Origin: Otatea glauca
Lineage: Eukaryota; Streptophyta; Magnoliopsida; Poales; Poaceae
DNA: 64,000 nucleotides
Direction of reading: 5' to 3'
NCBI GenBank assembly: GCA_036346275.1
Contig: CM070719.1
Location: 1,488,001 to 1,552,000, forward strand
In this document: piece after piece, positions 47,336-59,569 of the stretch
How the letters are laid out: every line of letters begins with the position of its first letter
How positions within the stretch are numbered: position 1 is the stretch's first letter
Program-made: the position numbers and the translations under genes
The notes under the pieces: model-generated
The model's input: only the letters and a program-made list of their open reading frames with translations
What the model was told of the DNA's origin: nothing
Database searches by the model: none

Positions 47336-48870
47336 AACTAATGCTCCTTCCGTCGCCCATGCACTTCAACCAATTCGGCAAAGCTCAGTCTCACGCGCGC
47401 CTCCAGCTCCCGCGCAATTTTCCAAACCCTAGCGCCTCCCGCTCCATCGCCACCATCGACTCCCGCTTCGGCGTCCCCCGCTCTGTCGCCACCATCGCCT
47501 CTCTCACTCAAGCACCCCCCGCTCCGTCGCCACCATCGACTCCCGCTCTAGCGTCCCCCGCTCCGTCGCCACCATCGCCTCTCTCACTCCGGTGCCCCCC
47601 GCTCCGTCTCCACCATCACCTCCCGCTTCGGCGCCTCCCGCTCCGGCGCCGCAAGCGAGCTCCGTCACCTCCCCCTCTGTTGGTAGCCTCCTCCGCTACC
47701 GGTTGCCTCCCGCTCCGCCGGTCACCGCCCCCTCCGTCGGTCGCATCCCCCTCCGCTGGTCACCTCCCCCTCCACTAAAATAGTGAGTCAACTTGAGCAA
47801 TGTCTAGCACATTTAACAAGTTAGGCTTGCTTGTTACTACAAAATTGCAATGTCTATTACATTTGTTTTGTATTTAGGTCTTCAGAGTCAATTTGAACAA
47901 TCAATATGCTTGTTCTTGTGTTCTATGACATATATGCTTGCCTGTTGCTACAAAATTGCAATGTCTATTACATATATGTTTGTTCTTGTGTTCTTTCACA
48001 TACCACAATATATCTATACACCTCTTCCCTGCCATTTTACTCAAAAAGTAGTTTCCTCAATAATATGGAGGCTACCAGAACTGCAATCATTTTCAGTGTT
48101 ACATTGTGAAAGTATATTTATGATGAACCTACTTGTGCAATTTTTGTGACCCATCTATGTAGTTTAATATACCATTGGTCAAAGATCACAAAGTATGATC
48201 ATCAATTTGACCGAAGAAAGTACAAGAATTAAGTCCTTAAGTTCGAGTATTCTTGTTGATTCTGGTATCCAGAGAAAATATGTATTCTTGTTTATTTTGG
48301 AAGATCTGTAACCTAGGTTGCTTAATCATTTTCCCGATAGATCTTTAACATGTTGGCGTCCGTAGGCATTCCGTAACAAGGCCGATTTTCCCATTTATGA
48401 GCTCAGTAGCTCCTAATTGCGATTTGTTCCTGCATAGTTCCAAGGGAGATTGTCGAATTGTACTAAATGAAATAACATGTGAGCTCGCAAATTGAATCTT
48501 AGTTTCTCTGACGAAGAAACCTGGGCGGTCGAAATTAAGATGCACTAGGAAGTGAGTCATCTTTACTGGTTCTCGTGCTTAATTGGAATGGATTTGTTTG
48601 CCTAACTGATCTATTTATCTTTTTTATGTCTCTCAAATTCCTGAGAAAAAGGATGGCTTATTTATTGCTATAAGTGCTTTCATGTATTGCAGTCACTTCC
48701 TTTCCTATTTTGTGCATACATTTTCTCTCCATATTCAGCATATACTGAGCCGATGCTTTGACTTATTTGTAAAAATGTTTGTTTTAGGCGTTTCTCCACA
48801 TTTCAATTGTAATTGCATATTACTTTTGTCTTTTATCTCAGCATATGTTAGAGTTTAGGTTGCGTAACCT
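47336..48870 (+). other. Leader and intron-like region of CACTA-2 gene 2
   Basis: A GC-rich, Pro-rich open stretch (47341-47783, repeated CTCCGTCGCCACCATCG words) could be 5' exon sequence. It is followed by AT-rich intron-like DNA. The low-complexity reading frames were not accepted as a protein by themselves. Confidence 0.4.
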
Positions 48871-48962
48871 ATGTCTTCCGTTCGAGAGTGCTTATTTATA
48901 AATATGCTGGAATGGCATATTTATAAGCAAACAGTCTCGAATTGTCCACGTTTTTTGGACAG

Positions 48963-49170
48963 TTCGAGGATATATGGTTCGGGCAAGTTCCTGAGCTGTT
49001 GTACAACTCCAGAGAAAATTTCGGTAGCATCTCCCTGGTGTTCTTCTGATACACACCCCTCTTGACCTATTGTCAAGACGTGTATCTGGAGAACAGCGGG
49101 GAGATGCTGCCAAAATTTTCTCTGGAGTTATATAACGGCTTAGGAACTTACCCGAACCACATATCCTCAA
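48963..49170. repeat. Large hairpin-forming inverted repeat
   Basis: Arm 48963-49066 and arm 49072-49170 are reverse complements with about 85-90% identity and a 5-nt loop (TTGAC-ctatt-GTCAA). Shared words include CTCCAGAGAAAATTT and GCATCTCCC. A smaller palindrome (ATAAATATGC...GCATATTTAT) lies just left at 48895-48928. It sits inside CACTA-2 before gene 2. Confidence 0.85.
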
Positions 49171-49439
49171 ATGGGATTAGGACCAAACATATTTAGAGAT
49201 TAGGAGTTATCGTTGGTATGTATTTAGTTGATCAACAGATAGACTTTCTTGACGAGCATTCGTTCATCTGTTACTCTACTACAATATACTAGAACAATGA
49301 AATGCTACGAATTATCCATTGAGCTTTTGCTTTACATGATTTATTGTCAAGTTCACATAATAGCTATGAACTGTTTCTCTCATGTCAAATATATGACCAT
49401 ATCAGATAAGAAAACTCAAAATATCGTAATTAGAAAGCA

Positions 49440-52400
49440 TCGGCTCATCGCCAGACAGAGTCGACGGAGCTCCTGTGGGGCCGAGCCAACTTCCAAGTGT
49501 CGAGCCGAGCCAAGTTCCAAGTATCGAGCCGATCCAAGTTCCAACTATCGAGGGGCCGAGTAAGGTGAAGAAGGCTCGAGGACCGAACAAAGGGGCCATA
49601 GGGAGAACGCCGTAGGTTCTCCACTTCAATTCTACAGGGGTTTGCACGGGTCCTCCCAAGTACAAGGGGCGATACCGCTCATTCCTCGACCAATTGGCGA
49701 GGGACAAAGTTCCCATAACGGTTAAGGATTGGAGAAAGGCGATTAGCGCCGAGCAAAAGAACCGGCTGTGGGATGAAGTTAAGGGCAAATGGACTATAGA
49801 AGAGGAGAATGAAAACAATGCCAGGTGGTACGCCTTGAAGAGGATGGTTGTAGCTCTGAGGCACTTCAGGTTCTACATGCATAGTGAGTACGTGCTGATA
49901 GGTCGTACATCATTCGAGAGGTATCTGTTCGTGACTCCCGATGTTTGGGAGGAGTTCACGATGATCAAGAGTACGCCGGAGGTGGAGGAGCTGAGACAGA
50001 AGAACGTTGCTACCCAGAGGCAGAACACGCACGTGCACTACCTCGGTTCAGGCGGCTACGAAGGAAAGAAAGCAGAATGGACACGAGTAGCTGAGGAGTG
50101 CGGGAACTCTGGGACAGCGATGCCTTACTCACACATATGTGAGAAGCGGGCACGTGACTGGACATTAGCGAGGACAAAGAAAACCGCGGACAGTCAGCTG
50201 GTAGTAGCAAACCCCGCTACCGCGCAAGTCGTCTCCACCATCGTAAGATATCAAACTTAGTACACTGCAATCAACCATTCTTATCGTATTTCAGATATAA
50301 TTCGTACTCGCTTCTTGCAGGAGGAGGTAAGCTAGAGGAAAGAGCAGGGAACCTTTCTTAGCCAAGGGTCAAATGGCATCCTGTCCTCTGCGATCAGAAA
50401 GCCCGACCATAAGGGCTGGGTACTTGCCGTAGGGGCGGGGCATACGAAGAAGTCCTACTTCCAAAATGACGCTGGGAGTACTAGATCAAGATCATGGGAG
50501 GCACGCGCGGAGCGCCTCAAGGACACGCTTAGGGAGCAACTGAGGGAGGAGATTAAGGAGGAGATGAGGGGGGAGATGACGGTACATGAGGAGGAGAAGA
50601 GGGGGGAGATGACGGCACGTGAGTAAGAGATGAGGGTAGAGATGATGGCACGTGAAGAGCGCTTGAGGGCCGAGATGATGACGATGATCTCCCAGAGCCA
50701 GATACCCCCGCCTACCGTAGAGAAACCTGTGCCCTGATCTAGTAGCTACGATTCTAAAAACGATAAGTCTAGTCTCCACCTAAAGGTAATAATTAATTTT
50801 GCCTAACTTAAAGGTGTGAGGTAACTCCCGCAATGTTTTCTCTTAAGTTGCGCACTTCTTGCAGGCACCTACAAAGTGCCGACTCACATTGAAGGAAGAT
50901 AGATTTCCTGTTGAGGCTGCACGCGGGGTTGCATTTCCATGTAAGGAGACCGACATGGTACATGTTCAGCCTTTGGGGAAGCGCTACATGAGGGTCTAGG
51001 TGGACTACGTCCATGAAGCCTTCTTATCACATGTGCTCGATTTCCCCCCAACAAAGACATCACCACTCTCGGGCAAGCCTGATGTCATTGATCAAGTGGC
51101 CCACGACAGGCGCCGTACTGGTCAAGGTAAAAAACCTCGCATCTTCTGAACCATTTCAGTAGTATTGCAACAAGTTACTTAATTATGCGCGTGCTTTGTA
51201 GGTTCCTACTGTACCTGCGCCTGCTCCCACGACCGTGACGAGTCCTGCACAGAGTACAGAGCTAGTGCATAAAAGGATTAGCACGATAGCCACAGAACCA
51301 ATGGAGGCCTCTGCTAAAAAGGCAAGGCTCACAAAGGCCACAGCGCCCCCTCAGGTACATGAAAAGCCCACTGCCCCGGCCTCGGAGAATCATTCTGTAA
51401 CAGCCCAAAAATTCAATAAAATAAGAAATTTAATATCAAAAATATTTATATGATTTATTATTATGTTTTTTGATTTTTCTGAATTAAAGGAATTCTTTTG
51501 GCTTTTTCCTAATAAAAGAAATCCAAAAGATCCATATAGTAAAATGGTAAAAGGTAAAAACCTAAAGTCAGTAAAATTCATAAAAATCTCAAATAAATCC
51601 TAGATACATCCAGGATCCTGTTTTGCCACTTTCTCTGATCTGGAATTAATAAAATAAATTAAAAAGACAAAGTAATCATGAGAAGATAACCACAATATGA
51701 ACCCATAAGATTTCTTCAGAATTTATCTTACCTTAACTAGGGTTGAAATTTTAACCATGCCGACATATTGACCTAACCCATCCCTGGTAAAAATATCAAG
51801 AATTTATCTCTGCATTTGGTAATTTTAGAAATTCAAAAACAGACTATTAAAAAAGCTAGAAAGTGTAATGTCACAATTTTCATAAATACAATATCAAATA
51901 TAAAATCATGAAAATTTTATAAAAGGTATATTATATTAATACCAACCCTGTAAAAAAGTCTAATAAAATAATAAATTGATATTAATCCTCAATTAAATAA
52001 CAATTAGAATCAGTAAAAATTAGTAACAGTGCATTGTCAGACTTTTAATAATACTTCTACTCATCTGTTTTGTCTGAAATTTTTGCCAGACCCTTCTCTT
52101 TTCCTTACCGACCTCTGTAAAATTTTTCATAAAATCTGAAGCTTATATTTTAACCCAAACTCCAGATTTACCTTAACATGTCCAGAGAATTCTTGAGTTT
52201 TACTCACGTGTCTCACTGACTTGTGGGCCCGACCTGCCAGCTGTCATCTTTGCCGACTTCACCCTCTCTCACTGACAACCATGTCCCACTCGTCAGATGC
52301 TTCCTCTTCGTTTCTCTCCCGTTCTCTCTGCTCTCTCTCTCACGCCCGAGTCCGCCGCCATTCCGTTTTGTCCTTCCCCGCTGCAACTCGTCGCTCGAGG

Positions 52401-55400
52401 TTGCCTGCACATCGCCCCTGGACACGCCACTGCTGTCTCAGCCGACATGCTCACTCTCCAGCGCCAGAACGGCCGAGAAAGCCCGCGCGAGCCGCCGCCT
52501 TCCTTCCCCGTTCAAATCCTGTGCCGCGCCGACCTTGTAGCCTATTTAAGTGTCGCCAAGCCATCGCTAGCACTTGCACACACACCTGGAACCCTCAAAA
52601 CCGAGCCAAACTGCCTCCTTGCCGCTAGCCTCCGCCTTTCTTCCCCAACTCCGGTGAGCACCCGAGAAAAGGGAAAAGCCAAATTCAAGCGATTCGCCGA
52701 ACCACAACTCAGAACACCTTACCTGAAGCATCCTTGCAACACCAAGAAGATGTCTGTGACCTCAATTTAACCTCTCCTTCTCCGGTGAGCCGCCGCACCG
52801 CACAGCCTCTTCCGCCGCCGCATGTGCACAGTGAGCGCCTTCTCCCGTCACTCATTTTATTATCCGAACCCGAAAATGGAAACCTTGTGATGCATGGATG
52901 CTCACCTGGGTGATGTTCAAGCTCAGGATGCCATCGTTTAGCCGTTACGCCGTCGGCCATGGACGCCGCCGCCCCCTTCACGGTGGTGCGCCGTCTCTGA
53001 CCACCTCTGGCCGAAGCGACACCTCCCCTAGATGCGCGCAAGCACGCTGAGCGTGAAAGTGGAACCCATTCCACTTCTCCGGCCACCCCTCGCCGCCGGC
53101 GAGCTTCGGTGTTGTCGTCTCTGTCACGGGTCGCTGCCATGTGGGCCACCCCTGTCAGTCTCTTGTGCGCACAGGTGACGCTGACCCCTCGGTCCCGCAT
53201 GTCAGTCTCTCGTGTCGCGCGGACAGCGTGGTCCTGCGCGTCAGCCGCACTGCCCGTGCACATCTCGCTGCCAGCTGGGCCCGGCCTGTCAGCGCCTCGC
53301 TCCAGAGCAGCGCGAATAGGGAAAGCGGGTTTTCACCGTAAAAGCGTACTTTTCGTTTTTAGTAAATTATCCAACCAAATGAAGTGAAATAAATTTCTAA
53401 ATTCATCTAAAATCATGTAGATTCAGAATATGCAAAAATATTATGAAATGAACTCTGTTTGAATTTCATATTCAAATTTAAAGAAAGAATTTGAAATATG
53501 CCATTTATAGAATTTTTACAATTTAGCTCCAAATTAGATGAAACAAATTTTGTTAGACTACATGCTCTGTTAGGAACCTGAATATGCAAAAATACTTAGG
53601 GTGTACCATGGAAAATATTTGAAGTATTGCATAGGGTGAGAAAGTAGACCAATAATGATAATAAATCAAATAATTTCAGAATTCAGAATATGAAAATCCA
53701 AAATAATAAAACATATTGAGTAGTCTCTGGAAATGGTAAATAAAGGTAAATAATCCAAGAAAATAAGATTCATTATTACTGGAATCTATTCGGAAAATAT
53801 TCATGTAACATATAAATAAACGATCAACATGATATAATCATATACCCAATCATGTTTGAATTATGCAGTTGCTTTTATTTGGCTCTTACATCTGATTCTT
53901 TCATTTCTTTGGAATTGCCATATTATTATTATTCGACGTATAGAACCCGACGAGTCCGGAGTAGTCGACGACGAACAAGAATTCGACTACGCAGATAATC
54001 AACAAGGCAAGCACCCCCCTTTGATCATATTGATCCTAGTTTTATAAATGTTTTCATTAAATATTTTACTGCATACTTTATTTTTATTAAAGTCTGCTAT
54101 ATTATGGGTATTGGTAGATGTACCTGTAGTTTCATGGAACTTCCTTGATAAGTATGAAATTGTGATCCTTGAAAACCCTAGAATAACTTAGACAGTAATT
54201 GATGTCGATCTGGGTTAATCACACTTAGTGTCGTGCTTAGCCATGCTTAAAGGAATATAAAACTATGACATTATTAAAAATGTTGGATATGACATTTAAT
54301 GGGTATGACTATCTCATGGTTGGTATTTTGATCAAAAATGAAAATAAAATTATGATTTTGATGCGGGCAATTATTGGCAATAGCCGGGGGTACAAGGGAC
54401 TTGTACGTAGTGTAAGGTGGAGATTATTGCCCGTGTCGGATTAAAGACCGAACTACGTGTTCGTTAAACCCAAGAAATATCGTGCAACCACAAGAGCTCG
54501 TATGGGACAGTCTTAACCTATTAAGTTGCTTAAAACTAGCTTTGCACATTGGTAGGCTGGTGTAGTCTGAGCTTTTCGATGTTGGTTGCTCGGAGGCGCC
54601 ACACCGAGGTGTTGGGAGTCACGTTTGCTGATACAACGGTGAATGCCATACTATGGATACGCTTAATCATTATTGTGCAGTGACTGTGCAAACATTTACA
54701 CCATAGTACGGGTTTAACGTCACTGGGCTGGTGTAAAGTTAGAGTTAAACAATGTAACGGTTATGTTATGATCTCCTTGCCGACACACCAAAGGAAGTGT
54801 GCTACTGGCCTGGCAAAAGGGGTTGATCATTACTTGTGGGTAAAGCTGTACAACTCTGCAGAGTGTCGAATTTTTCGAAAAGCCGTTCCCGCGGTTATGG
54901 GAATCTTGGTGCGCTAGCACTAGTTAGCTGTTTTTATTTTCATAAAACTGGATTCTACCAGGTGGTGGTAGAAGTTGGCTCTTGAAAATGGTCATGAAAC
55001 CCAGGTACTTGAAATTTGTTTAAGCTTATATCTTATTACCTTCAGTATTAAATTGCTTTTACTTAAATTCCGTTTTGCAATCTACTATTCTGTATTTATA
55101 TTTCAAATTAGCTTTGTGCAAAACAACCATGAGCCTTTCCTTGAATTGGCCTGCATGTATGTTAGGTTTTGCAAAAGTCTTGCGAGTACGTAAGTACTCA
55201 ACTTGCCTATGTTGATGTTTTTAGGTGAAGAAACAGATTTCCCCGACGATACATTTTATGACGCAGGATTCGGGGATATGAACGATGAATTCTACTAGGG
55301 TTATTCTTGTCAGTTGCCTGTGGGGATATTGGATTAAAGGCATACTACAAGAAAAATGTCTCCACTGATATGTCTTTACTTTTGGTATTGTAAGAATATT

Positions 55401-56857
55401 ATGTACTTTGCTTCCGCTGTAATAATAAAGTTTGAGTATGACTGTGATATCAATTTGTATTTGTGCGTACTAGTCACTGATCATGGGACTGGTACTGTAT
55501 GCACATGGTATCTATTTTTGGTATTAATTATCAAAAATAGGGGCCTTACACCTTCGACCCAGAAAGGAGAGCCGTCACAGGCCACAGAGAAGCCTTATGA
55601 TTTTAAGGCCTACGTACAAGAAAATCCCCTTCTGCCTCCTAGCAAATTGAATGCTATAGGCATATGGACTTGACAACTCCATGGATGGTACGTTGACAAA
55701 GTGAAAGAGAGCGAGCGGCATGTCGACCTCAATGTTAGATACAAAAAGGGACATTTCCATCGCGAGGAGGATGGGACATTCTTAGTCAGTTTTGAGGATC
55801 TATTCCATCTGTACCAACTGATATTTATCGACATTTCCACTGTACGATCCTGGACGCTGTTAGTATCGCATCACGTAACACGACCTTATGACTTCCATAT
55901 GATTTTGCATTATGCTTTTTAACATTCAATACGAGTTGCAGGGCAATGAGGCAGCGAGTCGTGACGAATCGACAACTAGTTGGGTTCGTCGACCCTGAGC
56001 TTGTGTCCGCGACGATGGCTAGGCTTCAACCGGAATGGGTTGCCGGCTACATCAATAGGGTATTGCAAGCTGAGTCGAAGAAGGACTTCATTCTACTCCC
56101 GTACCACGAGAAGTAAGTAACACTTCACCGTTAATTACTTGTACGCACTTAAACCGTATATGAACTTATTTTTTTCGCTGCATATCATTTAATAAGTAAC
56201 CATTGGGTTCTACTCGTGCTCCTTCCGAGTGACAACATAGTGTACACTTTTAATTAGATTGAGAAGAGACCGATGGCCTACGCGATCAAGCCTCCTTTGG
56301 AGCAGTAAGTGCACTACTCTTATCTAACACTTTCTGTATTTAACTACGTTCATTATTTTTTTACTCAACGGCATCTCTCCAATGTATATATAGGGGTTTC
56401 TCGGACTACGTCGCAGAAGGAGAGACACACGACGACAAAAAGGGCTCCAAGCTGCAGTATGTGTGCTTCAAGGTACAAGTGGCTATCATATATAAGATTT
56501 AGATTTTTTTGACATATTTTCTTCGTCTCTTAATTTGTTTTTCTTTCTTCACAGTGTCATCAACAGGGCAGGACCTCTTTGGTTTGTTCGTCATGCATCA
56601 CATGGTGATCTTGATTGCCGGCTCAGACCATTTCCCTAAGGTATATGTACATGCATAATAATACAATTAGACTTTCACATAGAAATTTAAAAACTTAAAT
56701 TAGAGCACTCGTTTCTATTTTGCAGCATATTAATATCCCCTAGAAGAGTGTAAAGAGCACTGCACTCAACAAGATACGAGACCACTTATGCCAGTGGTAC
56801 TGGATAGAATGCATGTTGGAGGACGGACAGTTTAGAGATCCCGAAAGCTCCTACTAG
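49440..56857 (+). pseudogene. CACTA-2 gene 2: Transposase_24-like plus Ulp1-like protease
   Basis: The Transposase_24-like region is well kept: YRSFLDQLARDKVPITVKDW, RLWDEVKGKWTIEE, FERYLFVTPDVWEEF and HYLGSGGYEGKKAEW. Then comes a Glu/Arg-rich coiled coil (50490-50700) and a DUF8039-like stretch (RCRLTLKEDRFPVE, ...GVAFP). Solo LTR C (51396-55550) splits the gene at a Pro-rich linker. After it, VRYKKGHFHREEDGTF, DLFHLYQLIFIDIS, then the Ulp1-like part with His in NHWVLLVLLP (56201). Where a catalytic Cys is expected the frame reads DLFGLFVMHHM (codon TTT at 56578). It ends EDGQFRDPESSY and TAG at 56855. A stop at 49613, others downstream and the LTR insertion make it non-functional. Confidence 0.85.
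51396..55550 (+). mobile_element. Solo LTR copy C of long-LTR retrotransposon
   Basis: Starts TGTAACAGCCCAAAAATTC and ends GGGCCTTACA, 4,155 bp. The flanking 5-mers CATTC (51391-51395) and CCTTC (55551-55555) are a target duplication with one change. The family layout is seen: AT-rich head, TATA-like CCTATTTAAG near 52538, GC-rich transcribed part (52200-53340), AT-rich part and the conserved tail with TACAACTCTGCAGAG near 54850. It has no internal domain or second LTR. It interrupts CACTA-2 gene 2. GC-rich ORFs at 52221-53387 belong to the LTR. Confidence 0.85.
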
Positions 56858-57094
56858 ACCATATGTGAACAATATTACATATCTGAATGCGATTGCATGT
56901 GTACTGATGGTTAAGCATGTTTGAGTTTTATTTTGTGAACGAATGTGATATGTGTTTGTTGTAACAAAGTGTTTGTGTTCTGTGAATATGATATGTTGTC
57001 TGTAATTGCTATGTGAATGTGATATGTGCATATTGTGTGAAATATGTGCTGATTGGAGGGTGAATTGGAAAATAGCACACCACACCCCTTCATC

Positions 57095-57975
57095 TCTATC
57101 GGTTCTCACAAGAAAATGATAGACATGAGGAGGTCATCTCTATTGGTTCCTTTTAAGAAGCGATAGAGATGAGACTGTCATCTCTATCGGTTCTTTATAG
57201 AAACCGATAGAGATGATTGTCGACTTTTGTAGTCGGCAATAAATTTATAGGGTAGACGCTAGATCTCAAACTCGAAGGTCACACAAGACAAGGGATTTAG
57301 ACAGGTTCAGACTCTCGCGGAGGAGATAATACCCTAGTCCTGTGTGCTGGGATTATGCAGATCTCTTGGATCTAAGATTGCTCAAAGCGCTATATGCTCT
57401 GGGCGATATGAGGTGTGCTATGCTCTATGGCTTGATCGCTCTATGCTTGGATGATCAGATCCCTATGTTGTTGCCCGCCCTCTCCCTTATATAGCGGGGG
57501 TGGGGCGGCTTACAGAGTCCTAATCGGTTTGGAGATTCCGATCGGTTACAAGATTCTAGTCAGTTAATAGGATAGAGTTTACATCTTTATCTACCCTATT
57601 AACGACTCAGATTACAACCGTATCTATCATATCTAAATATAAGTTCAACTTCCTTTAGGATATGTCCCCTTGCGCACGCGGCAGGGCTGTGCGCGGAGTA
57701 TCTTACAGGCCTCCCTCTTGGGCTTGTCATGAGGGTACCCGGGTTCTTATATTCCACAATGATAGACTCATTTTTATCGCAAAGAACCGATAGAGATAAA
57801 TCCATCATCTCTATCGATTTCTATAAAAAACCGATAGAGATGACGAAGTTATCTCTATTAGGCAAAAACCGACTGTAATAGCAGCGTCCCATCTCTGTCT
57901 ATCATTTTGTGTCGCCATCAAAACCAACTGTAATGATTAAAAAGAACCGATTGTGACGTGTATTTACGTAGTAGC
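57095..57975. repeat. CACTA-2 3' subterminal array
   Basis: ATCTCTATCGGTT...AACCGATAGAGAT hairpins recur at 57095-57212 and again at 57765-57950. The array is interrupted by the solo LTR at 57218-57758. Confidence 0.88.
57218..57758 (+). mobile_element. Solo LTR inside CACTA-2 3' array
   Basis: 541 bp, starts TGTCGACTTTTGTAGTCGG and ends TTCCACA. A perfect 5-bp duplication ATGAT lies at 57213-57217 and 57759-57763. A TATATAGCGGGGG promoter-like word is near 57492. The family was not named; no internal region is present. Confidence 0.9.
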
Positions 57976-58001
57976 GATACACAAAGCACACAGAGAGAGC
58001 C

Positions 58002-58286
58002 ATAGCCATCCTGTACAAGAACGTCGTGCCGGCGGCGCTGCTGCTCCTGCCGCTCATGCTCTCCTCCACGCCGGCGTCCTCGCGCCTCTTGGATGTGATC
58101 TACCCGCCGCCCATTCACTACCCTCCCATCGTCGTCCACATTCCGCCGCCTTCGCCGCCGGCGACGAGCACGGACGACTTCCAGCTTCCCGTGAAGACGA
58201 CACCGCCGCTTTCCATGTATTCGACACCGCCGCAGGCGTCTCCTCGTCATTCGTGATGGTCGCGCCACCTGCTGCTTAGAAGCTAG
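58002..58286 (+). pseudogene. CLE-family precursor pseudogene
   Basis: A former precursor related to both CLE genes. It has a signal-peptide-like core (VVPAALLLLPLMLSSTPASS), as in gene 1, a Pro-rich middle, and DDFQLPVKTTPP matching DFQVPSG of gene 1 but without the CLE core. The start is ATAGCC where the multi-CLE gene has ATGGCC. A TGA at 58254 stands where that gene has the first Trp of WWSRYLKN; the frame then continues WSRHL and stops at 58284. The following CTAGCTAGTG also matches. So the start and one Trp codon are lost and no CLE box remains. CACTA-2 ends about 26 bp upstream. Confidence 0.75.
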
Positions 58287-58530
58287 CTAGTGACGTCAGA
58301 GATGACGCGTGAGAATAATGTGTGCGCATGTGAGGACTTTTCATGCACTGACTGCGTGTATATACCATTTGTGTCGAGCCTTCACCATATGCATGGATAA
58401 TAACATTATGGTCTAAGATTCATTTCTAATATGTGACCTCTTCTTGATCGTGGCAATGGAGAAATCCGTGGGTGCCGATCGAAGCCGCGATGTTTACTAG
58501 TTTTTCTGCGAATGATGAACTACGGTAGGC
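58287..58530. other. Downstream DNA of CLE pseudogene
   Basis: No gene is recognised. The start shares a little text with the multi-CLE 3' flank and then diverges. Confidence 0.4.
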
Positions 58531-58790
58531 TCACGCCAGACCTGAACTTTTATTCATAACGTACAAGTGAGAAAGCAAAAAGATCAAAACAAAAACAACA
58601 AGAGAAGTAAGGGCGAGCATGATACCCCGATCAATCAACGCTGCCTTGTCCATGTCGTCCGAGCTCCAGTGAGCCCAAAGGAGAAGGTCCTCGGAAACGT
58701 CACGGAGAACCACCGGCATTCTCAGGATTCTCAGCTTATACAGCACATTGTCCGCGGCCAAGCTGCCATTTTGCGGTTCGACATCCGGGA
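58531..58790 (-). pseudogene. Orphan exon-like ORF with one membrane segment
   Basis: A minus-strand frame reads NGSLAADNVLYKLRILRMP, an acidic middle (DVSEDLLLWAHWSSDDMDKA) and a hydrophobic segment (MLALTSLVVFVLIFLLSHLY), ending at a stop. There is no ATG before the conserved-looking part and no upstream exon. It could be the last exon of a membrane protein left by capture. Family not recognised. Confidence 0.35.
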
Positions 58791-58805
58791 CATCTTAAGC
58801 ATCTT

Positions 58806-59222
58806 ATTATAATACCATGATCCCTTAATGTGAAGGTCCATATGACCTATATAGCGTGGTGGTGGGATTAGTCCTACATTACTTGCACAAAATGAGTTGT
58901 AGCATCGTTGTTATAATACCTGTTGGGTTTAAACATAGCACCTCCAAGTTAACTCTTTTACACGAAACGATAATGAACGTGTAAGTAGGGTATTATGCAT
59001 GCGTAGATCTGCCCTACAGTGGGCTAGGCCATGAGCAAAATTTAGATCAAGGTGTTCAGATGATATCTGCTGTGTATACGGTGTGCTGCCGAGGGCGTTA
59101 GCCCTTAAAAGGGTGAGTGTCATACCTCGACCCGTTAATGTAAAAGCTCATGTGGTCTATGTGAAGTGGTGGTAGGATTAATCCCACATTACTTGCATAA
59201 AGTGAGCTAGTACGCACATGTT
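58806..59222 (+). repeat. Pair of diverged direct repeats
   Basis: About 100 bp with GGGATTAGTCCTACATTACTTGC at 58806-58915 recurs as GGATTAATCCCACATTACTTGC at 59122-59222. Possibly ends of an unidentified TE. Confidence 0.6.
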
Positions 59223-59569
59223 TATAACATGGGAATAACTAGCAGTCGAACGTCCGATCACTGTTTATTTCTCGAACGCGTTGGTGCAACATTTTTTTTA
59301 ACGTCTGCAATATTTTTTTCCGCGCGGATATTTCTACTGTTATCGAAGGAGAATGTTGCATGCGTAGAGAAAAAATGTTACAGATGTGAGAAAAAAATGT
59401 TGTAATCGTCCGAAAAAACGGATGTCGTAACACAAGTCATTCCGATATAACATTGATATCATATCCATACAAATGTTATATTACATGCATATTGATATTA
59501 AAAGTTTATTTATACAAAATTCTTACAAACGGTAGTACATAGAAGTGGAAATAAAAAAGCAAACGCCTT
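59223..59569. other. Intergenic DNA, no gene seen
   Basis: Imperfect inverted words (CGTCCGATC near 59250, CGTCCGAAAAAACGG near 59407) hint at a degraded small element. Nothing else. Confidence 0.35.

Larger units (their letters stand above)
42097..57975 (+). mobile_element. CACTA-2 DNA transposon (ends tentative)
   Basis: The left end CACTATCGCTTTATC is preceded by GAT (42094-42096). The right end ...ACGTAGTAGC is followed by GAT (57976-57978), a possible 3-bp target duplication, though the right terminus is not a clean TAGTG. Inside lie subterminal arrays, a TNP2 gene, an internal repeat array and a Transposase_24/Ulp1-like gene, in the same order as CACTA-1. About 15.9 kb, of which 4.7 kb is two later solo LTR insertions. 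Both genes are broken. Confidence 0.8.

Noticed and set aside
47341..47783. Proline-rich cell-wall protein gene
   Set aside because: Low-complexity repeats without a signal peptide, in the leader of CACTA-2 gene 2.
52221..53387. Several overlapping GC-rich ORFs as host genes
   Set aside because: They overlap in several frames and strands, have no domains and correspond to the GC-rich transcribed part seen in all LTRs of this family.
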